64,000 nucleotides of DNA from Nocardia stercoris (GCF_003696265.1 NZ_RFFH01000001.1:558001-622000), one strand, 5' to 3'; shown: positions 1 through 8,733, numbered from the stretch's first letter. Numbers and translations: made by a program. Notes: generated by a model not told the origin, from the sequence alone.

Positions 1-32
1 CGGCCCGCATATAAGTAGGAAGCTCCGATACC

Positions 33-764
33 GTGACCACACTCCTGCACCGCACGCCGATCCGCACCGCGGCCGCGATCGCCGCGGTCCTGACCCTGGC
101 GGGCTGCGGACCGGACGAGCCGGCCGCCACCACTGCGACATCGACCCCGGCCTCGTCGGCGCCGGCGCAGGCCGCCGGCATCGACGCGTCGATCCTGACG
201 CCCGCGGAGGTCGACGGCATCGTCGCCCCGGCCAAGGCGAAGACCACCGACCCCGCCGACTATGCCGCGGCCGCGGCCGATTACGTCAAGGACCAGCTGA
301 CGACTCCGGCCGACGCGCTGGACGGTCGCGCCGGCATCGCGCCGCAGACCTGTGCCACCGTGCTGGGTATCGGGTACAAGCAGGTGTTCGGCGCGAACAC
401 CACGGCCTTCCGCTACCGGCAGATCGACAAGGGCGACCGGCAGAACACCTCGAGCTACGAGGCGTTGGGCCGGTACGCCGCACCGGACACGACCGCGCTG
501 AAGACCGTGGTCGACGCTCTCCAAGCGTGCAACGGCAAGAAGATCCCGGCGCCCGGCCCGGCGGGTGCCTCCTATCTGGTGGACAAGGTCCACACCGATG
601 CGAACTCGGCCGCCTGGACCTTCCATGTGCTGAATCCGCAAGTGGTGGACCGGGATTACGACTGTGTACTGCGCGTCGCCGGCAACTCCGTGCTCGAGAT
701 CGAGCTGGCGTCCGGTGATGCCGGCGCCGTCGCGGATCTGGCGGTGCGGCGCGCCAACGGCTGA
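33..764 (+). CDS. Secreted lipoprotein with PknH-like sensor domain
   Basis: A 243-residue exported lipoprotein, probably anchored outside the membrane. It begins with GTG, with AGGA about 10 bases upstream. A basic n-region and hydrophobic segment end in the lipobox LAGC, which puts the lipidated cysteine near residue 25. A Thr/Ser/Pro/Ala-rich linker follows. The body begins with LTPAEV, typical of the PknH_C extracellular sensor family of mycobacteria and Nocardia, and contains spaced cysteines (QTC, QAC, YDC) that could form the family disulfides. The ligand is unknown. It stands alone at the window edge, so upstream context is missing. Family assignment is from pattern only. Confidence 0.7.
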   Translation: MTTLLHRTPIRTAAAIAAVLTLAGCGPDEPAATTATSTPASSAPAQAAGIDASILTPAEVDGIVAPAKAKTTDPADYAAAAADYVKDQLTTPADALDGRAGIAPQTCATVLGIGYKQVFGANTTAFRYRQIDKGDRQNTSSYEALGRYAAPDTTALKTVVDALQACNGKKIPAPGPAGASYLVDKVHTDANSAAWTFHVLNPQVVDRDYDCVLRVAGNSVLEIELASGDAGAVADLAVRRANG

Positions 765-796
765 CCGGCCCGCCCGTCGACCTGCCGCTGGACCGA

Positions 797-2215
797 CTAA
801 CGCAGCGGCACAGCCTGATTCGCTGTTTCCATCGGGCGGATCGTCACATCCCCGTCGGTGGCGATCGCACCGAACACCGAGCAGGCGGTGGTCAGGTAGT
901 ACTGGATCGACTCGTATGCGGCCGCTGTGTCGGGATAGCGGATGCTGATCGTGGTGCGGTCCGCGAGCCGGTCCACCGAGATGCCGACCGCGCCCGGCTC
1001 GATCGGGCAGCCGTGCAGCCCGCCCTCGACCCGGCCGAATTCCTCTGCGCCGATGACGGTTCGGAGGTCGGAGATCGACAGTGTGGTCGCGACCCGGGTC
1101 GGCTCGCGATCGCCGCGGTCGAGGTCGAGCAGTTCCAGTACCCGGTGTACCGAGGTCTCCCGCAGTTCCCGGGCGCGCCCGGCCGCGTCCTGGGCTTCGG
1201 CGACCAGGGCCGAGAAGCTGTGGCGGGCACCGATGTTCAGTACCAGCGGAACCGGCGCGGTGTACCAGCCGACCGAACCGGCCTCGCGCACCGTGGTTCT
1301 GGTGTCGACCGCGGCGAGCACGAAATACGGCCGGCGGTCGGTGCACAGCGCCTCGGTGAGGGCGAGCGCGGCGACCACCCCGCCGGCGAAGCGGCCGCCG
1401 TGCGCCGAGCAGATCTGCTCGAACCGCTCGGCTTGCTCGCCGTGCAGCAGTGTCGCGGTGCGGTGGGCGTGCACCGGGGCCGAATCACCCAGCGGCAGTG
1501 GGAAGCCGGGCAGCTCATCGCCGTACGGGCGCAGCAGCTGAGCCCACTGCAGGATCGGGGCGGCGCGCGGAATGAGCTGCTCGTTGAACCGGTTCTCCCG
1601 ATCGCAGTGCGCCACGTGGCCCGCGGCGGGCGCCAATAGTGCTGTGCTGCCTGATATTTCGGCCTGGTACAGGGTCAGCAGATCGTTCGCGGCGAGGATC
1701 TGCCCGATCCCGTCGGTGTGCAGATGATCGATCGCGGCGTAGACGGTGAACGAGTCGTCGTGCTCGATCACGCCGAAGGAGAAGCACTCCCACGCGGGCG
1801 CCGCCGGAGTGCCGGAGATGACGAGTTCCCGGATGGCCGCCGGGTCGTCGAGCTGCCCGTGGCCGGTGGCGGCGATGTCGATCTGTTCCGCGTGCAGCTG
1901 GTGCCGGGTCACCGTGCCGTACCCGGTGACCGCGAACCGGCCGGCGAACGTGTCGTGGCGCCGCAGGAATCCGAGGACGGCCCGCCGCAGCGCCGCCGGA
2001 TCGGGCGCGCCGGGTAGGTCGAAGGCGAGGATGCGCAGCCGTGCGGCGACGGGGCGGTCGGCCACCGTCCGCAGGTACGCGCGCTGCTGGAACGACGGCG
2101 CGACGCGGTGCGCCGGCGCCAGCGCGGCAGCCTGGCGAGCCTGGTCGGTGACGGTCCACGTGGTGACCGCGCCGACAGCGGGCTGCCAGTCCTCGATGAA
2201 GCCCACAGTCAGCAC
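797..2215 (-). CDS. PapA-like condensation-fold acyltransferase
   Basis: A 472-residue protein of the condensation-domain superfamily. It resembles the polyketide-associated (Pap) acyltransferases that move acyl chains onto trehalose or glycolipid hydroxyls. The N-terminus reads VGFIEDWQPAVGAVTTW, the usual Pap opening. The active-site motif of the HxxxDG type appears as DHLHTDG near residue 170, and the C-terminal half has the expected second lobe. I chose GTG at 2215 because GAGG sits 5 bases upstream and the protein then starts as relatives do; GTG at 2275 or ATG at 2248 would add up to 20 residues. It has no cotranscribed partner, so the acceptor is unknown. Three further condensation-fold genes lie at the right end of the window. 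Confidence 0.72.
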   Translation of the reverse strand: MLTVGFIEDWQPAVGAVTTWTVTDQARQAAALAPAHRVAPSFQQRAYLRTVADRPVAARLRILAFDLPGAPDPAALRRAVLGFLRRHDTFAGRFAVTGYGTVTRHQLHAEQIDIAATGHGQLDDPAAIRELVISGTPAAPAWECFSFGVIEHDDSFTVYAAIDHLHTDGIGQILAANDLLTLYQAEISGSTALLAPAAGHVAHCDRENRFNEQLIPRAAPILQWAQLLRPYGDELPGFPLPLGDSAPVHAHRTATLLHGEQAERFEQICSAHGGRFAGGVVAALALTEALCTDRRPYFVLAAVDTRTTVREAGSVGWYTAPVPLVLNIGARHSFSALVAEAQDAAGRARELRETSVHRVLELLDLDRGDREPTRVATTLSISDLRTVIGAEEFGRVEGGLHGCPIEPGAVGISVDRLADRTTISIRYPDTAAAYESIQYYLTTACSVFGAIATDGDVTIRPMETANQAVPLR

Positions 2216-2723
2216 GTGGCCTCGATTTCCTCGGTACGGGTGAAGCATGTCGGGTCGAACGGGAAGTTCGTGCACCAGTGAAAGCCAGGTCAGGCGACCG
2301 CGCTACTCGAATCGGGCTACTTCGGAGCACGCACAACCGTTCCGCGGATCCGTTGGCGCCGAGCACAATGCCCCGTGTGCCGAGTTCTGTATCACGGGTA
2401 CCGTCCGACCAGGCACGACAGTGGCACCGCGTCGCGTCGGCAGCCGGTTCCCGGACAAGTACGGCACGACGAGCTTGTCAACCCGGATAGACCCGGCGTC
2501 CGCCCAGCGATCGATATGCCGGTTCCCGCTGGAAGTCCCGGGCTCTTGTGCGAACTCGGCTACCGCACCCGAACGGGCGCCGGATCACCGGCTGGCGGCC
2601 ACGGTGCGAACTGCCCCGGACTCCCACCTACAGCAAGGGCCCGCATCCGCCCGGCCGAACGCACCCCGCCCTACGACGGCAATGCGAACGGCCCGGAGTG
2701 ACGCGGGCCCGCGATCCTGCGAA
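2216..2723. other. Intergenic region without a recognised gene
   Basis: About 500 bases between the PapA-like gene start and the P450 stop. Long open frames here on the plus strand are extensions of antisense reading through the P450 genes and show no family resemblance. A short inverted repeat (GGCCCG ... CGGGCC, 2690-2709) lies just beyond the P450 stop and could help end that transcript, but it has no T-tract. The part next to 2276 should hold the PapA-like promoter; I see no convincing -35/-10 pair. Confidence 0.5.
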
Positions 2724-3947
2724 TCAGCCCAGCAGGACCGGGAATTCGCCGAGGTCGTTCTGGGTCAGGACCGGCAGGTTACGGATCTCCTCGACCGGCA
2801 CGGCCAGCGCCAGGTTCGGGAAGCGCTCGAACAGCGCCGGCAGCGCGATGCGGGCCTCGAGCCGGGACAGCGCGGCGCCGGGGCACACGTGCGGGCCGTA
2901 GCCGAAGGCCAGGTGGCGGGGCGCGGAGTCGCGGGTGCAGACGAACTCGTCGGCGTCCTCGCCGTGGAAGGCGGTGTCGCGGTTGATCGCCCGGTAGGAC
3001 ATGACCACGCCCTCACCCTTGCCGATGGTGGTCTCGCCGACGGTGATGTCCTCGGTGGCGAAGCGCATCAGCAGGTGGGTGGCGGGGGACTGGTGCCGCA
3101 GCGTCTCCTCGACCACCTGCTCCCAGGTGATGTCGCCGGCTTTGGCGGCGGCCAGCTGGTCCGGGTGGGTCAGCAGTGCGCGCACGGCGTTGAGGATCAG
3201 GCTGACGGTGGTCTCGTGACCGGCGGCGACCAGCGCCTCCAGGTTGCCCACCACTTCTTCCTCGGTGAGCGGTTCGCCGCCCTCGTCGGCGAAGATCAGG
3301 TCCGAGGTGAGGTCGTCGGTGCGTTCGGCGGTCTTGGCGCGCACCAGCTTCTCGTAGTAGCGGTCGAGGTCGGCCATCACGGCCAGCCGCTCGTCCTGCG
3401 GGGTGAGGAAGGAGAAGAACTTCTTGTAGCTCTCCAGCAGGTAGGCGTGGTCGGACCGGTCCACACCCATCAGCTCACCGACGACGCGGATCGGAAGCGG
3501 GTAGGCGAACACGGACTTGAGGTCGACCGCGGTGCCCGATTCGAGCGTGCTCATCTCGTCGAGCAGTTCGGTGGTCAGCCGCTCGATGGCGGGGCGGATC
3601 TCGGTGAGCCGCCGCGGGGACAGCGCCTGGGTGGTCTTGATCCGCAGTCGGCGGTGTTCGTCCCCGTCGACGGTGAACATCGACCGGCCGGCGTCGATCA
3701 TGCCGATCAGCGGCCACTCGTGGGTGACCACGCCGGTGCGGAACAGCTCCCACTCGTTGATGTCCTTGACCAGCCGGGTGTCGTTGAGCAGCTGCTTGGC
3801 CAGGTCGTGGCGGGTCACGGTCCAGGCGGGTACCCCGAGCAGTTCGAGGCGGGCCAGCGGACCGGCTGCGCGGATCCGGGTGGTCTCGCCGTCCAGGTCG
3901 CCGATCATCGGGTCGATCGCGATCGCATGCGGGCAGGACTGGGTCAC
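2724..3947 (-). CDS. Cytochrome P450 (conservon-associated, distal)
   Basis: A 407-residue bacterial class I P450 monooxygenase, soluble and dependent on a ferredoxin/reductase not encoded here. The oxygen-activating I-helix motif AAGHETT is intact, as is the K-helix ETLRHQSPA. The heme loop FGYGPHVCPGAAL carries the cysteine ligand. GTG at 3947 overlaps the TGA of the upstream P450 (GTGA) and has AGGAG about 10 bases upstream, so the two are translationally coupled. It is the last gene of the conservon. In Streptomyces conservons the P450 is proposed to act with the small GTPase module, but the substrate is not known. Length and motifs are normal for the family, unlike its partner. Confidence 0.9.
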   Translation of the reverse strand: MTQSCPHAIAIDPMIGDLDGETTRIRAAGPLARLELLGVPAWTVTRHDLAKQLLNDTRLVKDINEWELFRTGVVTHEWPLIGMIDAGRSMFTVDGDEHRRLRIKTTQALSPRRLTEIRPAIERLTTELLDEMSTLESGTAVDLKSVFAYPLPIRVVGELMGVDRSDHAYLLESYKKFFSFLTPQDERLAVMADLDRYYEKLVRAKTAERTDDLTSDLIFADEGGEPLTEEEVVGNLEALVAAGHETTVSLILNAVRALLTHPDQLAAAKAGDITWEQVVEETLRHQSPATHLLMRFATEDITVGETTIGKGEGVVMSYRAINRDTAFHGEDADEFVCTRDSAPRHLAFGYGPHVCPGAALSRLEARIALPALFERFPNLALAVPVEEIRNLPVLTQNDLGEFPVLLG

Positions 3948-5203
3948 GGGGTAACTCCTAGAGCACGAACAGGTGTGAATACAACAGGGAGAGCGACCAT
4001 TCCGCGCAGGAAGGCCGAGGGGCGGCGGACCAGTTCGGCGGGCGGAACCGCCAGGTCCAAGTCGGGCAGCCGGTCCAGCAGCACTTCGATCGCGGTGCGC
4101 GCGATCACCTCCGCCATCTGCTGGGCCGGGAACGGGCAGCGGTATTCGCCGTAGCTGAACGCGAAGTGCGCGTTGTTGCCCAGGTGGGTAGCGGAACCGA
4201 TCTGCTGGCGCACGTGCGGGTCGCCGTTGGCGGCGCCGAGGCCGAGCAGCAGCATGTCGCCGGCGCGGATCATCTGCTCGGCGAGCCGGGTGTCGCGCGC
4301 GGCCCAGCGGCCGGCCAGGATCTGGTTGGGGGAGTCCTCCCAGAGCACCTCGTTCATGGCCTGGTCGACGCTGCGCCGGCCGCCGCCGAGGGCGACCGCG
4401 AACCTGTCGTCGGTGAGCATGAGCCGCACCGAGTTTCCGATCCAGTCGGCGGTGGGCAGGTGCCCGGCGGCGGTGACCGCGGTCAGGTCGAGGACGTATT
4501 CCTCGTCGGTGAACTTGTCGGGGTGCTCGAGCATCCGGGCCACCGGGCCGCGGCCGGGCCCGGTGCGGGTGTTGTACAGCAGCCGCTGCATGGCCTCGGT
4601 GAACTGCGTGTGCGCCGCCACGGCCTCGACGCCGCCGTCGGCGAACGCCTTGAGCAGCCGCGCGATCTTGATGCCCTCGGCGTCGGGGATACCGAGCACC
4701 CGGGCCAGGGTCAGCGCCGGCAGCGGTTCGGCGAACTCGGCGACCAGGTCGGCGGAGCCGCGCCCGCAGAACGAGTCGATCAGTCGGTCGGCCAATTCCT
4801 CGCAGGCCGAACGGAGTTCGTACAGGCTGACCGACTCCAGGGCGGGCTCGACCATGGCCACGTGCCGGCGGTGCTCGGCGCCCACGGTCCGGTAGATCGA
4901 GGGCACGGGCGGCTGCACCATGGGCAGCAGCGGCCAGTCGGGTGCGATATTGGGCCACTGGTTCCACAGCCCGGAGTCGCGCGGGAACAGCACGTGATCG
5001 GTGGTGACCTGGTGTAGTTCGCGGTAGCCGATCACCAGCCAGGCGGGCACACCGCCGAGCAGCTCGACCGGCACGACCGGGCCGTAGTCGCGGCGCAGTT
5101 CGGCGTGGAACTCGTTGGCGTCGCCCAGGAATCGGGGACCGGTCAGTGGTACCGGTGGCAGGGCGTGCACCGGGCAGCCGGACGCGTCGGGCTGGGTGGT
5201 CAT
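3944..5203 (-). CDS. Cytochrome P450 with atypical I-helix (conservon-associated)
   Basis: A 419-residue P450. The N-terminus (CPVHALPPVPLTGPRFLGD) and the heme loop FSYGEYRCPFPAQQMAE, with its cysteine ligand, are clear. The I-helix reads TAAGHLPTADW instead of the usual AG-x-(D/E)-T, so the acid-alcohol pair that delivers protons to bound oxygen is missing. Such P450s may use another proton route, catalyse non-hydroxylating reactions, or have mainly a binding role. ATG at 5203 overlaps the TAA of the GTPase gene (TAATG). It sits between the GTPase and a second, canonical P450. Family assignment is firm; catalytic competence is uncertain. Confidence 0.88.
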   Translation of the reverse strand: MTTQPDASGCPVHALPPVPLTGPRFLGDANEFHAELRRDYGPVVPVELLGGVPAWLVIGYRELHQVTTDHVLFPRDSGLWNQWPNIAPDWPLLPMVQPPVPSIYRTVGAEHRRHVAMVEPALESVSLYELRSACEELADRLIDSFCGRGSADLVAEFAEPLPALTLARVLGIPDAEGIKIARLLKAFADGGVEAVAAHTQFTEAMQRLLYNTRTGPGRGPVARMLEHPDKFTDEEYVLDLTAVTAAGHLPTADWIGNSVRLMLTDDRFAVALGGGRRSVDQAMNEVLWEDSPNQILAGRWAARDTRLAEQMIRAGDMLLLGLGAANGDPHVRQQIGSATHLGNNAHFAFSYGEYRCPFPAQQMAEVIARTAIEVLLDRLPDLDLAVPPAELVRRPSAFLRGMVALPVVFTPVRALGVTP

Positions 5204-5820
5204 TACACGGACTCCCGGAAGTTTTGCGGCACAGATGAATACAGAAGTTCGACCAGCGATATCAGTACGGCTTTGCTGGATTCTCGGGAACGGGCATCAC
5301 ATTCGATCAGCGGCACGTGCGGATCCAGGTCCAGCGCCGCGCGCAGCTCCGCGATCGAATGAGTTGTCTCACCGAAGTTGTTGTGCGCCACCACGAACGG
5401 AATCCGCTGATGCTCCAGGCGGTCGATCGAGTACCAGCACTCCTCGATTCGGCGCGCGTCCAGCAGGACGATGGCGCCCAGTGCGCCGGCGAACAGCCGG
5501 TCCCACACGAACCAGAACCGTTGCTGCCCGGGCGCACCGAACAGGTAGAGCACATGCTCGGCATCCAGCGTGATCCGGCCGAAATCGAATGCGACTGTGG
5601 TGGCGCGCTTTCCGGGTACCCCGCGCACATCGTCGACGCCGACCCCGGCATCGGTCATCAACGCCTCGGTATTGAGCGGCCGGATCTCGCTGACCGCCCG
5701 CACCATCGTGGTCTTGCCGACCCCGAAGCCGCCGACGATCACCAGTTTCAGTCCGTGCCGGGCGGTCACGGGTAACGGAGCGTCGGCGCGGACCGGCCGA
5801 TCAGAGCTTGCGGAGGCCAA
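5203..5820 (-). CDS. cvnD: Conservon Ras-like GTPase CvnD
   Basis: A 205-residue MglA/Ras-like small GTP-binding protein of the conservon type. The P-loop GGFGVGKTT lies near residue 30. It is followed by the switch region DFGRITLD and a modified G3 motif LFGAPGQQRF, while the G4 equivalent reads AHNNF rather than NKxD, as often happens in CvnD proteins. I chose TTG at 5820 because GAAAGG lies about 8 bases upstream and it overlaps cvnC by 20 bases. GTG at 5769 would shorten the protein by 17 residues and has a poorer ribosome site. It probably acts as the switch of a membrane-tethered complex with CvnA-C and may control the P450s encoded immediately downstream. Confidence 0.88.
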   Translation of the reverse strand: MASASSDRPVRADAPLPVTARHGLKLVIVGGFGVGKTTMVRAVSEIRPLNTEALMTDAGVGVDDVRGVPGKRATTVAFDFGRITLDAEHVLYLFGAPGQQRFWFVWDRLFAGALGAIVLLDARRIEECWYSIDRLEHQRIPFVVAHNNFGETTHSIAELRAALDLDPHVPLIECDARSRESSKAVLISLVELLYSSVPQNFRESV

Positions 5821-6172
5821 CGAGCACCCTTTCGAGAACTTCCGGCCGCAGCGGCGGAGCGCCCAGGGCACCCACCACCGGCGGACCGGGATGACGCGCG
5901 GTGATCTTGCCGGTGGCCAGCAGGTCCTCCAGCAGAATCACCGCGATCCCGACCGGGACACCGAGCTCGGCGGCGATCTCGGCGACCGCGGTCGGCGCCC
6001 GGCACAGGCGCAGGATCGCGATGTGTTCGGACTGCATCCCCGGCACCGGATCGCTCTCCGCGACAACCAGGGTCACGAGATCGAAAGTTCCGGAATCGGG
6101 CCGGCTGCGGCCACCGGTGAGGGTGTACAGGCGATCGGGCGTCTCGTCGCGGTGTGCTCCCCGCGGAGTCAC
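5801..6172 (-). CDS. cvnC: Conservon DUF742 protein CvnC
   Basis: A 123-residue DUF742 protein with the family features: an early RLYTLTGGR segment, a central winged-helix-like stretch (SEHIAILRLCRAPTAVAEIAAELGVPVGIAVILLEDLLATGKI), and a C-terminal VLERVLVGLRKL. It is thought to bridge the roadblock protein and the GTPase in conservon complexes. GTG at 6172 overlaps the cvnB TGA (GTGA), and its own end overlaps cvnD, so expression is coupled on both sides. The winged-helix resemblance might suggest DNA binding, but no such activity is established for the family, and the complex is thought to sit at the membrane. Confidence 0.9.
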   Translation of the reverse strand: MTPRGAHRDETPDRLYTLTGGRSRPDSGTFDLVTLVVAESDPVPGMQSEHIAILRLCRAPTAVAEIAAELGVPVGIAVILLEDLLATGKITARHPGPPVVGALGAPPLRPEVLERVLVGLRKL

Positions 6173-6582
6173 GGCATGCCCGTTCCCCCGCGCGGCACGG
6201 TCGCCAGGTGATCGCTCAACTGCTCCACCAGTTCTCGCATCCGATGCCCCACCAGTCCGGCGTCGGCGTCCTCACTGGTGATCATCGCGATGTGGGCGCC
6301 GAGCCCGGCCTCGACCACGAACAGGATGCCGCCGTAGAACTCGGTCATCGATTGGCGGACACCGCCGGTGCCGTTGCCGAATTCGACCGACGCGCCGTGC
6401 GCCAGGCTCTGGATGCCCGCGGCGATCGCCGAGAGCTGGTCGGCCTGATCGGCGGAGAGCTGCGAGCTGTGGCAGATCTTGAGTCCGTCGCCGGACAACA
6501 ATAAGGCGTGGCGCGCGTTCGGGGTGCGCATGATCAACTGCTCGAGCAGCCAATCCAGGTGGGATGGAACGGATGTCGTCAT
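6169..6582 (-). CDS. cvnB: Conservon roadblock/LC7 protein CvnB
   Basis: A 137-residue roadblock/LC7 domain protein that opens with LDWLLEQLIMRTPNARHALLLSGDGL, the standard first helix and strand of the family. The fold is completed by a central GILFVVEAGLGAHIAMITSEDADAGLVGHRM segment. Roadblock proteins dimerise and act as scaffold or GTPase-activating partners for MglA/Ras-like GTPases, here CvnD. ATG at 6582 overlaps the cvnA TGA by one base (TGATG). The protein is soluble and is probably recruited to CvnA at the membrane. Confidence 0.92.
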   Translation of the reverse strand: MTTSVPSHLDWLLEQLIMRTPNARHALLLSGDGLKICHSSQLSADQADQLSAIAAGIQSLAHGASVEFGNGTGGVRQSMTEFYGGILFVVEAGLGAHIAMITSEDADAGLVGHRMRELVEQLSDHLATVPRGGTGMP

Positions 6583-8099
6583 CAGTCCTCCGGAGGTGTG
6601 GATGTCTGCGGGGTGAATGCGCGCTGGAAGGCACCCAGCGCCGAAGGCATCGTCGCCGGGCGGTCCGCTACCGGTGTCCGGTTCGCGGCGGCGGCGCTGT
6701 TGAGGCCTTCGGGGTGCGCGTTGGCGAACGCGCTGCCGCGCCGCCGCCGGGGCAGGGTGGCCGCCGCGGCGGCCTCCGGGTCCCAGGACGGTGTGGCGAC
6801 GGTCAGGATCGTGTCGGCGGCCGAGGCCGGGTCGGCATCGACGAGAGTTTCGGGCCGGACGGGTTCGGCGATCACGTCCGATGCGATGAGTTCCGTTGTC
6901 ACGGAAAGGAGCTCGGTGACCGTCACCGGCTCGGCCGGTGCCGGCGGCGCTACCGGCGCGGTGGTGCTCGCGCCGGAGCGCAGCGCAGCGTGGGCGGCAG
7001 CGCGGGGTGCGGCGGGCACCGGGGCGGCGGTGGCGGTCGTGGGAGCGATCACCGCGGTGGTCAGTTCGCGCGGTACCACCATGACCACCGCGGTGCCGCC
7101 GATCGCGGAAGGGCGGAACGAGACGGTGAGCCCGTGCTTGCGGGACAGATGCCCGACCACGGCCAGGCCGAGCCGAGTTCCGGTGAGCGAGGCCAGATCC
7201 CGGCTCGACCCGGACACGGCCTGCTCGGCGCGGCGCAGCGCGGACTCGCTCATCACCAGTCCGCTGTCCTCGATGGTGACGACCAGCCCGGCGGGAACCT
7301 CGGCGGCGTAGACGTGCACCTCGGTGGTGGGCGGGGAGAAGTTGCAGGCGTTGTCGATCAGCTCGGCCAGCGCGTGCATGATGCCCTCGGCGGCGTGCCC
7401 GGCGATGCCCATCCCGGTGACCGAACGCAGCCGCACCCGCTGATAACCGGCCACCCGGCCCAGCGCGCCGCGCAGGATCGATTCCATCGCAATGGGTTTC
7501 GCCCAGCGACGGCCGGACCGCGCGCCACACAACACCACGATGCTGTCGGCGAGCCGCCCGGTCTGCGCGGTGCGGTGGTCGAGTTCGAGCAGGTCGGCCA
7601 GCACGTCGGGGTCGCCGTGGCGGTGTTCCATGGCGCGCAGTTCAGCCAGCATGCTGGTGCTCATGGCCTGGATCCGGCCGGCGGCACCGGCGAAGGCGGC
7701 CAGGGCGGCCGAGCGACGGTCCTCGCTACCGGCGGCTTCCCGGGCGGCGTGCGCGGCGGCCTCGCGGGCGGCGGCGAGCGCGTCCTGGGCCGCGTTGAGC
7801 CGGGCCGCGGCGTCGGCGGTGACGGTGGCGACGGTCGCCCGCGCCTCGGCCCGGGCGCGGGCCGCCTGCTGCCGGTAGTACACGGCGGCGGTGCAGGCGG
7901 CGGCGAGCAGCGCGGTGGCGGCGGCGGTTCCGATCGCGACGGGGACGCGGAAGGAATCCGGTGCCGTCCATACGGCGCACAACCCGATCAGCAGGCCGGC
8001 CGCCACGATCGTGACGGTTACCGGCATGGGAAAAGCGTTCCGAGACTCAGCCGCATGTCTGGATGCGTTGCTGTGTAACGGATTCGAAGAATCAGCCAC
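6582..8099 (-). CDS. cvnA: Conservon sensor histidine-kinase-like protein CvnA
   Basis: A roughly 505-residue membrane protein. Two N-terminal hydrophobic segments (VTVTIVAAGLLIGLC and AATALLAAACTAAVYY) are followed by a long Ala/Arg/Glu coiled coil. A dimerisation-like LLELDHRTAQTGRLADSI stretch with a His leads into an ATPase domain with the N-box ELIDNACNFSPP, G1-like IEDSGL and G2-like LGLAVVG. The C-terminal 150 residues are Ala/Thr/Pro-rich and probably disordered. I chose GTG at 8099 because GGAAG lies 8 bases upstream; ATG at 8027, directly before the first membrane segment, is possible. No response regulator follows. In conservons, signalling goes to CvnB/C/D instead. The gene heads the transcript, downstream of two inverted repeats. 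Confidence 0.85.
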   Translation of the reverse strand: MADSSNPLHSNASRHAAESRNAFPMPVTVTIVAAGLLIGLCAVWTAPDSFRVPVAIGTAAATALLAAACTAAVYYRQQAARARAEARATVATVTADAAARLNAAQDALAAAREAAAHAAREAAGSEDRRSAALAAFAGAAGRIQAMSTSMLAELRAMEHRHGDPDVLADLLELDHRTAQTGRLADSIVVLCGARSGRRWAKPIAMESILRGALGRVAGYQRVRLRSVTGMGIAGHAAEGIMHALAELIDNACNFSPPTTEVHVYAAEVPAGLVVTIEDSGLVMSESALRRAEQAVSGSSRDLASLTGTRLGLAVVGHLSRKHGLTVSFRPSAIGGTAVVMVVPRELTTAVIAPTTATAAPVPAAPRAAAHAALRSGASTTAPVAPPAPAEPVTVTELLSVTTELIASDVIAEPVRPETLVDADPASAADTILTVATPSWDPEAAAAATLPRRRRGSAFANAHPEGLNSAAAANRTPVADRPATMPSALGAFQRAFTPQTSTPPED

Positions 8100-8124
8100 G
8101 TCCCCAACTTCCGAACTTGTGGAA

Positions 8125-8144
8125 CCACACGGGAATTCGTGTGG
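8125..8144. promoter_or_regulatory. Inverted repeat upstream of cvnA
   Basis: A perfect 7-base inverted repeat, CCACACG-GGAATT-CGTGTGG, lies 26 bases upstream of the proposed cvnA start. Its position suits an operator or a 5'-UTR hairpin controlling the conservon. No regulator is identified. Confidence 0.5.
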
Positions 8145-8258
8145 GCCCGTCCCCCGCCTTGCCGAACAGTTGTATCTCGAAGTGGTTTCGACGGCGAATC
8201 GAGCATAGCCACGGGCCCAATCCGCGTCCACCGGAGTGGAGCGTCGCTAGAGGTAGTC

Positions 8259-8281
8259 CGCCCGGGCGATTCGCCCGGGCG
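8259..8281. promoter_or_regulatory. Duplicated palindrome in the cvnA/TfoX-N divergent region
   Basis: CGCCCGGGCG, itself palindromic, occurs twice separated by ATT, so it can form either one long hairpin or two small ones. It lies in the space between the leftward cvnA and the rightward TfoX-N gene. It may be an operator for either direction. Confidence 0.45.
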
Positions 8282-8324
8282 AGAATCCGTGGCCGCAAGG
8301 CCCACCGGGGGCACAATTTCCGGC

Positions 8325-8675
8325 ATGGCATACGACGAGGAACTCGCCGACCGGATCCGGGATCTGCTCGGCCCGTTGCTGGCCGAGACGGTCGAGCAGA
8401 AGATGTTCGGCGGCCTGGCCTTCCTGCTGGGCGGGCACATGTCCGTTGCGGCGAGCGGGCAGGGCGGCCTGCTGGTCCGCGTCGACCCGGCGGACGCGGC
8501 CGAACTGATCGGCCCCGGCGTCGCGCCGATGGTGATGGGCGGGCGGCAGATGGAGAACTGGCTGCGGGTGGACGCCGCGCGGCTCACCGACGACGCGGTG
8601 CTGCGGGAGTGGATCGATCGGGGTGTGGCCTACGCGCGGTCGCTGCCGCCGAAGAAGCCGAAGAAGCGGTCTTGA
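8325..8675 (+). CDS. TfoX N-terminal domain protein
   Basis: A 116-residue protein matching the TfoX/Sxy N-terminal domain. It begins AYDEELADRIRDLL, continues with the family hallmark QKMFGGLAFLLGGHM, then GGLLVRVDP and a C-terminal WLRVD ... WIDRGVAYARSLPPKKPKK. Stand-alone TfoX-N proteins are common in actinobacteria and their biochemical role is unknown; competence regulation should not be assumed. I chose the ATG at 8325 because the family starts a few residues before the MFGG motif. It is divergent from cvnA and convergent with narI. Confidence 0.85.
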   Translation: MAYDEELADRIRDLLGPLLAETVEQKMFGGLAFLLGGHMSVAASGQGGLLVRVDPADAAELIGPGVAPMVMGGRQMENWLRVDAARLTDDAVLREWIDRGVAYARSLPPKKPKKRS

Positions 8676-8733
8676 AACCCGAAGCGGCGGACCCGATCCC
8701 GGGCCCGCCGCATGGTGTCGACTCCGCGCTTAT

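Noticed and set aside
2247..4154. A 635-codon plus-strand frame starting in the PapA/P450 gap
   Set aside because: Mostly antisense to the P450 genes; the non-overlapping start has no ribosome site or family resemblance.
8684..8711. GC-rich dyad between the TfoX-N gene and narI as a terminator
   Set aside because: Only a 7-base stem with a 14-base loop and no T-run; too weak to list as a feature.
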